Source: JAYZAP01 sp964645285 (GTDB lineage: Bacteria > Pseudomonadota > Alphaproteobacteria > JAAXGF01). Taken from it: a stretch of DNA of 32,958 nt. The stretch spans positions 1 through 32,958 of the forward strand of contig CAZYDR010000036.1 in NCBI GenBank assembly GCA_964645285.1, written 5' to 3'. The translations under genes were made by a program, and so were the position numbers. The notes below the pieces were generated by a model. The model was not told the origin of the DNA. It worked only from the letters and a program-made list of their open reading frames with translations, and made no database searches. This document shows positions 7,776-15,512 of the stretch, in pieces. Each line of letters begins with the position of its first letter. Positions within the stretch are counted from its first letter, which is position 1.

Positions 7776-8081
7776 ATGAGCACTGACGCTTCACTCGACC
7801 TGGAACTTGCCTGGGCCTTCAAAGCCAACCCCTGGGGCCCCCATGAACACGCCTTACAACGGCTAGTGGACCGCATGCGATGGCAGCCGATTGCCGGGAA
7901 ATACGTCCTGGTCTGCACCAAGCCTCATAGGGAATGGAGCTTGGCGCGCCTGCCCGACCGGCGCGGCGAAGCGATTGAATTCATCGAAGGCGAAGTCTTC
8001 GATTCCCTGGCCGACGCTGAATGGGCGGTTTTCAAACGGCGCTGGGAGATGATGACCGGCAGCGCCATCGACGAAGGATAG
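7776..8081 (+). CDS. dmfA1: N,N-dimethylformamidase alpha (small) subunit
   Basis: The 101-residue protein matches the known DMFase light subunit over its core: NPWGPHEHALQRLVDRMR, then QPIAGKYV, a REW-x-x-x-R block, an acidic loop, and F-x-x-x-x-x-AEWAVFKRR near the end. It is shorter than the ~132-residue subunits of Paracoccus and Alcaligenes, lacking roughly the first 30 residues. It sits 7 bases upstream of the large-subunit gene, the same order as in characterised loci. In the characterised enzyme the alpha subunit packs on the catalytic beta subunit; it has no catalytic residues of its own. The ribosome binding site is weak (GGGTAGAAA). The assignment rests on remembered family sequence plus context. 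Confidence 0.8.
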   Translation: MSTDASLDLELAWAFKANPWGPHEHALQRLVDRMRWQPIAGKYVLVCTKPHREWSLARLPDRRGEAIEFIEGEVFDSLADAEWAVFKRRWEMMTGSAIDEG

Positions 8082-8088
8082 GCCCATC

Positions 8089-10290
8089 ATGAAGAAGATT
8101 CTCGCCTATTCCGACGTAGTCAGCGTGATGCCCGGTGACAGCATCCAGTTCATGGTCAGTTGTGAAGACGCCACCACCTTCCATGCCGACTTCATGCGCA
8201 TTCGTAGCGGTGACAACGGCCCGGACGCACCGGGCTACAAGGACGAGCCTGTCGAAACACCCGCCGCGCGCGAATACCCGGGCCGCAAACAGGCTTTCAA
8301 CCCCGGCTCCTACGTCCATGTGCCACATGCGACGATTTTTGAATCCCTGACCAGTTTCACGGCCCAGGCCTACGTCTATCCCACCATGTCCGGACCGGGC
8401 TCTCAGGCAATCATCGCCAAGCTCTCACCGGACGGTCAAACCGGCTTCGCGCTGATGATCGACAATGCCGGGGCGCCGGTGCTTGAACTCCGTCATGGCG
8501 ACGGCGTTGAACACCACGCCACGGACGAGGCGTTAACACTCAAAGAGTGGGCTTTTCTGGCAGCCAGTTACGACGCCGAGAGTGGTTCCATCCAGATCTA
8601 TCAGGAGTCCCTGAAGGCGCGGTTCGCACCACCGCCGTGGCAAGGAACATCCGCCTATCGGATGTCATTTGACACGGCGGCGCCCTTGACCATGGGGGCG
8701 ATCTTAAGCGATGGCGATGCGCCCATTACCCATGCCTTCAACGGGTGCATCGATTCACCGCGCATGTCAAATAGCGCCCTTAATCGCGCCGACATGGCGA
8801 TGATCGTTGACCACTCACCATCGCTTCGTCTGCAACGCGCCATTGTTGGCGCCTGGGACTTCAGCCGCGAGATCAGTTCGGATCGTATCGTTGATCTTTC
8901 GGAAAACCGGCTCCATGGCACCATCGTCAATCAACCGGCGCGTGCTGTGAAGGGATACAACTGGACTGCCGAGGTCCAGCACTGGAAGGCGGCGCCGGAG
9001 CAATATGGCGCCATCCATTTCCATGATGATGACATGATCGACGCCCGCTGGACGCCGGACGTTTCCCTCGAAGTTCCTGCCGGATTACAGTCCGGATTCT
9101 ACGCCGCGCGGTTTACCGTCGCCGACGATGAAGCCTATGTGCCGTTCTACATTCGCCGGGCAAAGAGTACGCCGGCCAAACCCATCGCGGTCTTGGCCTC
9201 GACGGCGACCTATCTGGCCTACGGCAATTATCAGTTCGACATGGCCGACCCATCCTCGGAGAAACAGGGCGGGACCCTGACCGTCTTCAATCCGGCCCAG
9301 GTCTATCTGTTTGAACACCCGGAAATCGGCCCCTCGGTTTACGACCATCACTCGGACGGCAGTCCGTGCATGTACACATCGCGCCTGCGACCCCTGTTCA
9401 ACGTCGCGCCGAAGACGCCCAACTGGTCGTACAACGCGGATACCCATTTGACCGATTGGATGGAGGCCAAGAGTTTCGACTACGACGTCATTACGGATGA
9501 CGACATTCACCGCGAGGGTTTGTCGGTCCTTTCGCCCTACCAGGTGGTGGTTACCGGCGCCCATCCCGAGTACTGGTCGACGCCCATGTGGCGGGCTATG
9601 ACTACTTATCTCGATGACGGCGGCCGGCTCATGTATCTCGGCGGCAACGGGTTTTATTGGCGCACCGCCTACCATCCGGAAAACGAAGCAATTATCGAGG
9701 TGCGCCGAGCGGAAACCGGCGAGCGCTATTGGGTCGCGCAGCCGGGCGAGTATTACCACAGCTTCACCGGCGAATATGGTGGCTTATGGCGGCGCATCGG
9801 TATTGCGCCCAACACCCTGGTCGGCGCCGGCACCGTGGCTACCGGTTACGACCGCTACCGCCCCTACCGCCGTACCGAGGCGAGCCATGACCCCCGAGCC
9901 GCGTTCATTTTCGAAGGCATAGGCGACGATGAGATCATCGGTGATTTCGACAGACCCGATGGTGGGGTTTCTGGTATCGAGATGGACGCCAGCGACCACA
10001 GCCTGGGAACGCCGTTGCACACCCTGGTGGTGGCGCGGGCGTTCGGCCATACGTCGCAGGTGCGCGTGGCGCTGGAGGAAATGGTTTTCCATCACCAGGC
10101 CATGCACGGTGAAGAAACCGACAAGGTCAGTGCCGAGTTGCTGTTTTTCGAGTGCGGCGAAGGCGGCGGCGTGTTCACCACCGGCTCAATCGCCTGGTGC
10201 AGCGGGTTGTCCGTTAACGGCTACGACAACAACGTCTCGCGCATCACCGGTAACGTGCTCGCTCGCTTCGCCGACCCGGAGCCGCTCTAG
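8089..10290 (+). CDS. dmfA2: N,N-dimethylformamidase beta (large, catalytic) subunit
   Basis: This enzyme family hydrolyses N,N-dimethylformamide to dimethylamine and formate, probably in the cytoplasm. The 733-residue protein (known: ~762) has a short N-terminal beta domain, a LamG/concanavalin-like sandwich at about residues 68-220, and a catalytic alpha/beta domain from about 290. The characterised Paracoccus enzyme holds one iron with two tyrosines and one glutamate. Good candidates here are Y375 or Y378 (ATYLAYGNYQFD), Y418 (VYDHHSDG) and E494 (GAHPEYWS), whose spacing resembles the known site. GAAGGA lies within the end of dmfA1. The gene after it starts three bases beyond the stop. The true substrate may be another N-substituted formamide or amide, because natural DMF is scarce. 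Confidence 0.85.
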   Translation: MKKILAYSDVVSVMPGDSIQFMVSCEDATTFHADFMRIRSGDNGPDAPGYKDEPVETPAAREYPGRKQAFNPGSYVHVPHATIFESLTSFTAQAYVYPTMSGPGSQAIIAKLSPDGQTGFALMIDNAGAPVLELRHGDGVEHHATDEALTLKEWAFLAASYDAESGSIQIYQESLKARFAPPPWQGTSAYRMSFDTAAPLTMGAILSDGDAPITHAFNGCIDSPRMSNSALNRADMAMIVDHSPSLRLQRAIVGAWDFSREISSDRIVDLSENRLHGTIVNQPARAVKGYNWTAEVQHWKAAPEQYGAIHFHDDDMIDARWTPDVSLEVPAGLQSGFYAARFTVADDEAYVPFYIRRAKSTPAKPIAVLASTATYLAYGNYQFDMADPSSEKQGGTLTVFNPAQVYLFEHPEIGPSVYDHHSDGSPCMYTSRLRPLFNVAPKTPNWSYNADTHLTDWMEAKSFDYDVITDDDIHREGLSVLSPYQVVVTGAHPEYWSTPMWRAMTTYLDDGGRLMYLGGNGFYWRTAYHPENEAIIEVRRAETGERYWVAQPGEYYHSFTGEYGGLWRRIGIAPNTLVGAGTVATGYDRYRPYRRTEASHDPRAAFIFEGIGDDEIIGDFDRPDGGVSGIEMDASDHSLGTPLHTLVVARAFGHTSQVRVALEEMVFHHQAMHGEETDKVSAELLFFECGEGGGVFTTGSIAWCSGLSVNGYDNNVSRITGNVLARFADPEPL

Positions 10291-10292
10291 GA

Positions 10293-11108
10293 ATGTCGCC
10301 CGCATCCCTTGATGTCTCTTCGCTGATCAATAGGGAATGCTATCCAGTCGATGCACCGGAATCCGAACGGTATTTGGAACTTGTCGCCCACGGCCGGAAA
10401 TCGTTGGCGGAGAACGGCACTCTGGCGCTCGATGGCTTTCTCTCCCCGTCGGGATTGTCTCGTCTCCAGGCGGAGGCGACAGCCCTTATTCCCGGCTCGC
10501 AACGGGCAGCGAAACTCGAAACGCCCTACGGCACGGCTTCCGATCCCGGCGCGCCGAAGGATCACCCGTCGAATATCCAGAATTCGTCGCAACGCCATTG
10601 TGTGGCTCACCACATGATGCCCGCGACCGAACTCGACGCGCTTTATCGCTGGCCACCCATGCGCAAATTAGTCGCTGATCTGGTTGGAAAGCCCAAACTC
10701 TTTCTCCATGAGGACCCCTCCAACGCCCTAGTTCTCATGATCCATAAGACCAGCGATCATCTGGCGGGGCATTTCGACCGCGCCCATTATTCGACGATCA
10801 TCGCGCTCCAGGCCGGCGATGCAGGCGGCGCCTTCGAATACGTTCCGCGCTTGCGTTCGGCCGACGACGAATGCTTCGATGACGTTAAGAGCGTACTCAT
10901 GGGCGACCGCTCGCGGGTCATCCAATCCTGCAGTAGGCCCGGCGCCTTCACCATCATGGAGGGCGATTTCAGCATCCATCGGGTAACCCCCGTGGAAGGC
11001 GCCACGCCGCGCATATCCATGGTGCTGTCCTACGAAGATGAGCCCGGCATCAAGCTTGACGTAAAAACCCGGAAATTATTCTTCGGCGACGACGCACCCG
11101 ACGACTAG
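10293..11108 (+). CDS. Fe(II)/2-oxoglutarate-dependent oxygenase (HalD/BesD- or ArpA-like)
   Basis: The 271-residue double-stranded beta-helix protein has metal ligands H160 and D162 (AGHFDRAHYS) and H229 (FSIHRVTPV), with R240 in GATPRISMVLSY as the likely 2-oxoglutarate anchor. Its layout recalls the BesD/HalD group, where halogenases replace the Asp of HxD with Gly. The Asp is present here, so hydroxylation or oxidative N-dealkylation is more likely than chlorination. It starts three bases after dmfA2 and clearly belongs to that operon, which suggests it makes the DMFase substrate or uses its product. Known DMF degradation loci do not, to my knowledge, require such an enzyme. Confidence 0.75.
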   Translation: MSPASLDVSSLINRECYPVDAPESERYLELVAHGRKSLAENGTLALDGFLSPSGLSRLQAEATALIPGSQRAAKLETPYGTASDPGAPKDHPSNIQNSSQRHCVAHHMMPATELDALYRWPPMRKLVADLVGKPKLFLHEDPSNALVLMIHKTSDHLAGHFDRAHYSTIIALQAGDAGGAFEYVPRLRSADDECFDDVKSVLMGDRSRVIQSCSRPGAFTIMEGDFSIHRVTPVEGATPRISMVLSYEDEPGIKLDVKTRKLFFGDDAPDD

Positions 11109-11109
11109 C

Positions 11110-11439
11110 TCAAGTATCTTCCCAGCAAATGAACACCGCGTCCTGGACCCTGGAATAGACCGCGTTGTGAATGCTGAAACCGGGTTCCGTGTGGGCCTTG
11201 ATGTAGTCGTAGGCAGCATCGACCTGGGCCCGATCACGGAAGGTCGTGGTGGTGAAGTACTGGTGGTGGCGCTCGCCGTCCGTATCCATGGGCGTGTCGG
11301 ATTGCCGTCGCCCAATGGGGCTGTTGCTCACCACCAGATCATGCTCCTGCATGTGCACGGTGGAGGCGTCGAGCGCCTCCTGAACCGCGCCAAGCGCCTC
11401 TCCCGGCTTCAGATTGAAGCACGTTAGCATGTGAAACAT
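11110..11439 (-). CDS. DUF6614/Dabb-like small alpha+beta-barrel protein
   Basis: This 109-residue protein begins MFHMLTCFNLKPGE and contains FRDRAQVDAAYDYI and HTEPGFSIHNAVYS near the end. It has the layout of short ferredoxin-like, dimeric alpha+beta-barrel proteins (DUF6614, Dabb). Its function is unknown; related folds act as small monooxygenases or stress proteins. It starts 14 bases after the stop of the arginase-family gene on the same strand and is probably co-transcribed with it. It ends two bases from the convergent oxygenase gene. Confidence 0.6.
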   Translation of the reverse strand: MFHMLTCFNLKPGEALGAVQEALDASTVHMQEHDLVVSNSPIGRRQSDTPMDTDGERHHQYFTTTTFRDRAQVDAAYDYIKAHTEPGFSIHNAVYSRVQDAVFICWEDT

Positions 11440-11452
11440 GGGCGCCTACCGC

Positions 11453-12526
11453 CTACGCCCCCTGCCCAATCTTGCGCATGGCCAGGCCGGCCAGCAGATA
11501 CCAGATGACGTAGACGATGACCCGGTAAACTACCGCCGAGCCTGGTGGAATGCAGATAAACGACATGCCCGATAAACCGCGCCGACCGATCTCATGGGCG
11601 ATGCGAATGACCTCGTAGTCGGTCAGGCCGATTGGCTCGGCCAGTTCGCCAAGGATATCGCCGGACGCGGGCCCGGAACCGCCGATCACATCCATATCGA
11701 AATGGGCATAGACGCCCTCGGTGCCGTCGTAGGCCTGATCGAGGGCCTTGACCACGCCCTCGATGCTCAGGCCCGAGCGGACTTCCCACGACGAGATGAA
11801 GCGCGAGCCCTCCCTGAGGTAATGACGGATAATGTCCTTGTTCTCCAGCATGCCACGCTCGCCGATCTCCACCAGATTGCGCTCGTGCATGTTGTCGAGG
11901 AACTCGTACATCTTGTGCTTCCAGCTGGCACTGCCGGCAATGCGCGGGTCGCCGGTCATATGATCGAGGTGCCCCGCGTCCCAGTGTGTATCAAGACTGA
12001 CGCAGCCGACCATGCCGTCGATGTTCTCCGACACGGACTTGGCGATGGCGAAGGAACCCAGCGGCGAATTCTGACCGATGACGATGGGAACGGCGCCGAC
12101 CGCCAGGGCGTCGTTGCATTTGGCTTCCACCGCCGCCTGGCCGGCCAGAATGTTCTCCGGCGACTGGTTGTCGGTGAGGTCGGGCGGGATGTCGGCGTCG
12201 CCATAATCGACGATGCGCAGATGCTCATTAACGTCCAGATCGAAATCCTGAATATAGCCGGAGCGATAGCGCACGGACTGCTGACGCACCCGCTTGGGCC
12301 CGGCAATCCAATGATCCTTGTGAACCCCGGCGTATTCGTCCTCGGTGGTGGCCACGTAGGGCGCGCCGATAATCACCGCGTCGGCGCCCTTCAGCCCCTC
12401 TGCCGTGGTCACATGGGGCATGCCCATGAAGGTCGGCAGTTCCGGCTCGATCATGGGAAACTCGCGCCCCTTGGCGAAGCTCGTCCGCATGAATTCGCCC
12501 CAGCTCGGATATTCGCTCGTGCTCAT
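11453..12526 (-). CDS. Arginase/agmatinase (ureohydrolase) family protein with altered metal site
   Basis: Ureohydrolases use two Mn or Ni ions to release urea from a guanidino compound. This 357-residue protein keeps two metal motifs: D179-T-H181-W-D183 (SLDTHWDAGHLD) and D277-M-D279 (AHFDMDVIGGSGPA). The first motif, normally GGDHS, reads IGQNSPLG at 150-157, so the usual histidine ligand is lost. The third motif also lacks the second Asp-Pro. The C-terminus ends in a hydrophobic stretch (VVYRVIVYVIWYLLAGLAM) that could be a buried strand-helix or a membrane contact. The start at 12526 follows GAGGAGGAAACC. The protein may bind one metal, hydrolyse a different substrate, or be non-enzymatic. 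It is divergent from a DUF1989 gene. Confidence 0.8.
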   Translation of the reverse strand: MSTSEYPSWGEFMRTSFAKGREFPMIEPELPTFMGMPHVTTAEGLKGADAVIIGAPYVATTEDEYAGVHKDHWIAGPKRVRQQSVRYRSGYIQDFDLDVNEHLRIVDYGDADIPPDLTDNQSPENILAGQAAVEAKCNDALAVGAVPIVIGQNSPLGSFAIAKSVSENIDGMVGCVSLDTHWDAGHLDHMTGDPRIAGSASWKHKMYEFLDNMHERNLVEIGERGMLENKDIIRHYLREGSRFISSWEVRSGLSIEGVVKALDQAYDGTEGVYAHFDMDVIGGSGPASGDILGELAEPIGLTDYEVIRIAHEIGRRGLSGMSFICIPPGSAVVYRVIVYVIWYLLAGLAMRKIGQGA

Positions 12527-12567
12527 GGTTTCCTCCTCATAAAAACACTGGCGACATAGTGGCATCA

Positions 12568-12579
12568 CAGTCGCGACTG
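12568..12579. promoter_or_regulatory. Palindrome in the divergent promoter region (possible operator)
   Basis: CAGTCGCGACTG is a perfect 12-base palindrome midway in the 92-base gap between the arginase-family and DUF1989 genes. A few 12-base palindromes are expected by chance in 33 kb, so only the position makes it notable. Confidence 0.25.
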
Positions 12580-12618
12580 CGCCATTGTTAGAAATCAAAA
12601 TGCAGGGAGTAACCAACC

Positions 12619-13233
12619 GTGACTGATCTTGACCTCGTCACCATCCCCGCCGGCCAGGGTAAGGCAGCGCGCATCAAAGCCGGCCAGCATGTGCGGGTCG
12701 TCAACACCCATGGCACCCAATGCGTCGATACCTGGGCGTTCGTGGACGGCCATATGGACCGCATCATGTCCATGGAGCATTGCCGCGAGGCCCACAAACG
12801 CATCTGCTTCGAGGTTGGCGATGTGATGGTCAGCAACGGCTACCAGACCATGTTCACCATCGTCGCCGACACCTCGCCGGGGCGCCACGATTCAATCATC
12901 GCCGCCTGTAGCGCCTCGACCTACGTGTGGGCCGGCCATCCTGAAAGCCACGGTAATTGCAGCGACAATCTGCGCGCCGCCCTGGGCGCGTTGGGCGTCG
13001 CCCCGCTATACACGCCAAGCCCGTGGAACCTGTTCATGTTGGCGCCGGTCGCCGACGGCCTGCACATAGAATACGAGCGCCCCACCAGCAAGCCTGGCGA
13101 CTATGTGGAACTGCGCGCCGAGACCGACTGCATCATCGCCTTTTCCGCCTGCCCCGACGATATCTGGCCGACCAACGGCGGCGACGGCAAACCGGTCGAT
13201 GCCCATTTCACCATCTTCGACACCGGCGATTGA
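12619..13233 (+). CDS. DUF1989 protein (urea carboxylase-associated/carboxyguanidine deiminase-like)
   Basis: The 204-residue protein has the family blocks IPAGQGKAARIKAGQ, DTWAF with MSMEHCREAH, DTSPGRHD, ESHGNCSDNLRAAL, PSPWNLFM and FSACPDDIWPTNG. DUF1989 proteins usually occur as pairs beside urea or guanidine carboxylase genes, where a pair has been shown to deiminate carboxyguanidine. Here there is a single copy and no carboxylase or allophanate hydrolase in view. The start is GTG 12619 with AGGGAG upstream. Divergent pairing with a ureohydrolase-family gene suggests a shared guanidino- or urea-type substrate; that is inference from position. Confidence 0.8.
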   Translation: MTDLDLVTIPAGQGKAARIKAGQHVRVVNTHGTQCVDTWAFVDGHMDRIMSMEHCREAHKRICFEVGDVMVSNGYQTMFTIVADTSPGRHDSIIAACSASTYVWAGHPESHGNCSDNLRAALGALGVAPLYTPSPWNLFMLAPVADGLHIEYERPTSKPGDYVELRAETDCIIAFSACPDDIWPTNGGDGKPVDAHFTIFDTGD

Positions 13234-13248
13234 ACCCATGCGAAAAAT

Positions 13249-13276
13249 TTTGCATCCCACCGGTTCGTGCTACGGT
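13249..13276 (+). promoter_or_regulatory. Possible promoter for the serine hydrolase gene
   Basis: TTTGCA at 13249-13254 and TACGGT at 13271-13276 are spaced by 16 bases and sit 55 bases before the ATG. A 12-base GC palindrome (GCGGGGCCCCGC, 13294-13305) lies in the leader between promoter and ribosome binding site. Confidence 0.3.
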
Positions 13277-13330
13277 CCGGGTCCCCACGACAAGCGGGGC
13301 CCCGCTCTATTCCAAAAAAGGCACAGATAA

Positions 13331-14518
13331 ATGAGCAGAAACGACATCATGCGCGGCTTTCCGCCGGCGCCCGAAAACCAGGTCACCCTCGCCAACTGGC
13401 GCGATGGTCCTCATAACCGCTGGGGTTTTCAGAACGTCAGCCAGGTGGTGCCGGTAGCGCCGATCAGTCGTGGCCAGGGAGCGGCGCCGGAATTCGGGCG
13501 CGACATTCATGATCTCGACGCCATCGCCTTCGAGAGCCTCGGCGGCGAGGAAACCACGGTCGGGCAATATCTCCTGGACAGTTACACCGACGGCTTCATC
13601 GCCCTCATGGGCGGCCATGTGATCAGCGAGCGCTACTTCAACGGCATGGCGCCGGACTCCCGCCACATCATCTTTTCGGTCAGCAAATCGGTGACCGCCT
13701 CGTTAACCGGCATCCTTGCCGACCGTGGGCAGCTCGATCCGGACGCGCCGATCGCCGACTACGTACCCGAGGTCGCCGGCTCGACCTACGGCGACGCCAC
13801 CGTGCGACATTTGCTCGACATGACCGTTGGCGTGAACTTCGTCGAGGACTACACCGATACCGAAGGCGACTTTGCCCGCTACCGCATGGCCACCGGCTGG
13901 AATCCGGCGCCGGCCGGCACGACGCCGTCATATCTGCGCGAGTTCCTGCCAAGCCTGACCAAGGACGGCGAACACGGCGCCAAATTCCACTACGTCTCGC
14001 CCAATAGCGACCTGCTCGGCTGGGTCCTCGAGCGCGCCACCGACACGCCGTTCAACGTACTATTGAGCCGCGAGATTTGGGCCCCCATGGGCGCGGAGTT
14101 CGACGCCTATGTAGCGGTCGACCCGCTGGGCGCACCCCGCCCGGCCGGCGGTATTTGTGTCACCCTGCGCGACCTCGCCCGGTTCGGCCAGATGCACCTG
14201 GAAGGCGGCCTCGCCAACGACCGCCAGATCATCCCTGAATGGTGGATCCGCGACATGCGCGAAAACGGCGACCCAACCGCTTGGGCCGCGGGCGATATGT
14301 CCGAATCCATGCCCAACGCGGTCTACCGCTCGAAGTGGTACATCATGGGCAACGGCGCTTATTGCGGCCTCGGCATTCATGGCCAGACGGTCTATGTGGA
14401 TCCGTCCTCGGGCATGGTCTTCGCCAAGCAGTCGTCCCACCCCAATGCGGTTGACGAGGCGCTGGACGACAATATATTCCGCGCCTGTAATGCCATCGCG
14501 AAGGCCTTGGGAGTCTGA
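13331..14518 (+). CDS. Serine hydrolase, class C beta-lactamase fold (6-aminohexanoate-dimer hydrolase/NylB-like)
   Basis: This family hydrolyses amides or esters through an acyl-serine intermediate. The catalytic S116-V-S-K119 (IFSVSKSVTASLTG) is present, Y221 and N225 sit in HYVSPNSDLLGW as in NylB-type enzymes, and the third motif is GIHGQ around H350. The 395-residue length is typical. There is no signal peptide, so it is probably cytoplasmic and not an exported beta-lactamase. AAAAAAGG precedes the ATG. It follows the DUF1989 gene by 97 bases and may have its own promoter. It adds another amide-cleaving activity to the region; the substrate cannot be read from sequence. Confidence 0.85.
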   Translation: MSRNDIMRGFPPAPENQVTLANWRDGPHNRWGFQNVSQVVPVAPISRGQGAAPEFGRDIHDLDAIAFESLGGEETTVGQYLLDSYTDGFIALMGGHVISERYFNGMAPDSRHIIFSVSKSVTASLTGILADRGQLDPDAPIADYVPEVAGSTYGDATVRHLLDMTVGVNFVEDYTDTEGDFARYRMATGWNPAPAGTTPSYLREFLPSLTKDGEHGAKFHYVSPNSDLLGWVLERATDTPFNVLLSREIWAPMGAEFDAYVAVDPLGAPRPAGGICVTLRDLARFGQMHLEGGLANDRQIIPEWWIRDMRENGDPTAWAAGDMSESMPNAVYRSKWYIMGNGAYCGLGIHGQTVYVDPSSGMVFAKQSSHPNAVDEALDDNIFRACNAIAKALGV

Positions 14519-14725
14519 CAACCAGCGGACCGAGCCGCACCGCGCACAGCTATATCGTGTCCATGGCTCTTGGTCTTCAATTTGAATAGTGGTATTTTCC
14601 TCATTCGAATCGGGGAAGATGATGGTCGGTTCAACGCAACGAGTTGCGGATGATCAGCTGCCTGTATCCGGTGGAAAAACAGTCTACTACCGGCCCAAAA
14701 AGCCGAATAAACGGCACAGGGGTAT

Positions 14726-14842
14726 TTGGCGAAGGTCCGTAAGGGCATCGTCGGGATGTTCTTCGTTCTGCAGTTGGTCGCGGCCCTGGCCGGACTGGTT
14801 CTGATGCCGCTCTACCTGGTCTATGAATTCGTCATCAATTGA
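14726..14842 (+). CDS. Very small single-helix membrane peptide
   Basis: A 38-codon frame starts at TTG 14726, five bases after AGGGG, or at the internal ATG 14756. It reads AKVRKGIVGMF, then a continuous hydrophobic helix (FVLQLVAALAGLVLMPLYLV), then YEFVIN and a TGA. The arrangement of a basic N-terminus, one membrane helix and an aromatic end is that of a real small inner-membrane peptide. The frame starting at 14620 overlaps it in another phase and ends in a basic KKPNKRHRG stretch. A frameshift could join the two into one protein of roughly 75 residues. I do not recognise a family. Confidence 0.4.
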   Translation: MAKVRKGIVGMFFVLQLVAALAGLVLMPLYLVYEFVIN

Positions 14843-14899
14843 CCATGCCCGCCGTTGTGGCTAATACCTAGGGTCACCGTCACCCCAGGAGCCCGCGCC

Positions 14900-15493
14900 A
14901 TGCCTGAAATGATCGAAGGCCAACCCGTCCTCATAAGTGTCGATATTCAGGGCGGCGATCCGGGCATCCCTCACATGGAAGGCGCCGACGAACGGGTCCG
15001 CCGGGCGCGCCTGGTGATTGACGCAGCGCGGGCCGCCGGCATTCCGATCATCTTCTTCCAGGAAGTCCACCGCCGCAGCATGGTCGATTTCGGCCGCGAG
15101 CTCGACGGCGTCGAGAATGTCCACTGCCACGAGGACTGGGCCTCAACCGAACTTCACCCGGATATCCGGCCTGAGGGCGACAACGAGTTTCACATCGTCA
15201 AGCGGCGCTATTCGTGCTTCTTCGGCACCGAGCTGGAAATCCTGCTCCGTAGCCTCAAGGCCAACACCCTGATCCTCATGGGTGGACTGACCGACGTCTG
15301 CGTCCACTACACCTTCGCCGACGCCCATCAGAGCGATTATTACACTCGGGTGATCGAGGACTGCACCGGCGGCTCAAGCGACTACCGCCACGACGCCGCC
15401 CTCGACGCCATGGAATACCTGCAAACCGGCGCGCGGCGCCAAAGCGACGAAATCATCGCCGCCTTCAACCAGCGGGCCAGCAAGGCGGCCTGA
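14900..15493 (+). CDS. Cysteine hydrolase, isochorismatase-like fold (carbamoylsarcosine-amidase/nicotinamidase type)
   Basis: The catalytic triad of the superfamily is complete: D15 (LISVDIQGGD), K101 (FHIVKRRYSCF) and C134 (GLTDVCVHYTFADA). The 197-residue length is typical. Members cleave small amides or carbamoyl groups (nicotinamide, N-carbamoylsarcosine, peroxyureidoacrylate, biuret). The start at 14900 follows CAGGAGC; a frame extension to 14855 has no ribosome binding site. It converges with the threonine aldolase gene. N-carbamoylsarcosine amidase is an attractive guess because an N-methylhydantoinase-type HyuAB set lies in the same window, but other amides are equally allowed. Confidence 0.85.
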   Translation: MPEMIEGQPVLISVDIQGGDPGIPHMEGADERVRRARLVIDAARAAGIPIIFFQEVHRRSMVDFGRELDGVENVHCHEDWASTELHPDIRPEGDNEFHIVKRRYSCFFGTELEILLRSLKANTLILMGGLTDVCVHYTFADAHQSDYYTRVIEDCTGGSSDYRHDAALDAMEYLQTGARRQSDEIIAAFNQRASKAA

Positions 15494-15512
15494 CCGGATC
15501 AGGCGCCGGTCA
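15491..15512. terminator. Possible bidirectional terminator between convergent genes
   Basis: TGACCGG at 15491-15497 and CCGGTCA at 15506-15512 are reverse complements across the six-base gap between two convergent stop codons. No T-run follows on either strand, so it is only a weak candidate. Confidence 0.25.

Noticed and set aside
10293..11108. Assignment as a BesD/HalD halogenase
   Set aside because: The halogenase signature replaces the Asp of HxD with Gly or Ala; here H160-F-D162 is intact, so hydroxylase-type chemistry is the better call.
11594..12559. Long plus-strand open frame of 321 codons opposite the arginase-family gene
   Set aside because: It mirrors the minus-strand gene, lacks a ribosome binding site and has no family-like motifs. 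High third-position GC makes such antisense frames common here.
13331..14518. Antibiotic-resistance class C beta-lactamase
   Set aside because: The SxxK and Y-x-N motifs are shared with esterases and NylB. There is no signal peptide and no LysR-type regulator nearby, so resistance is not supported.
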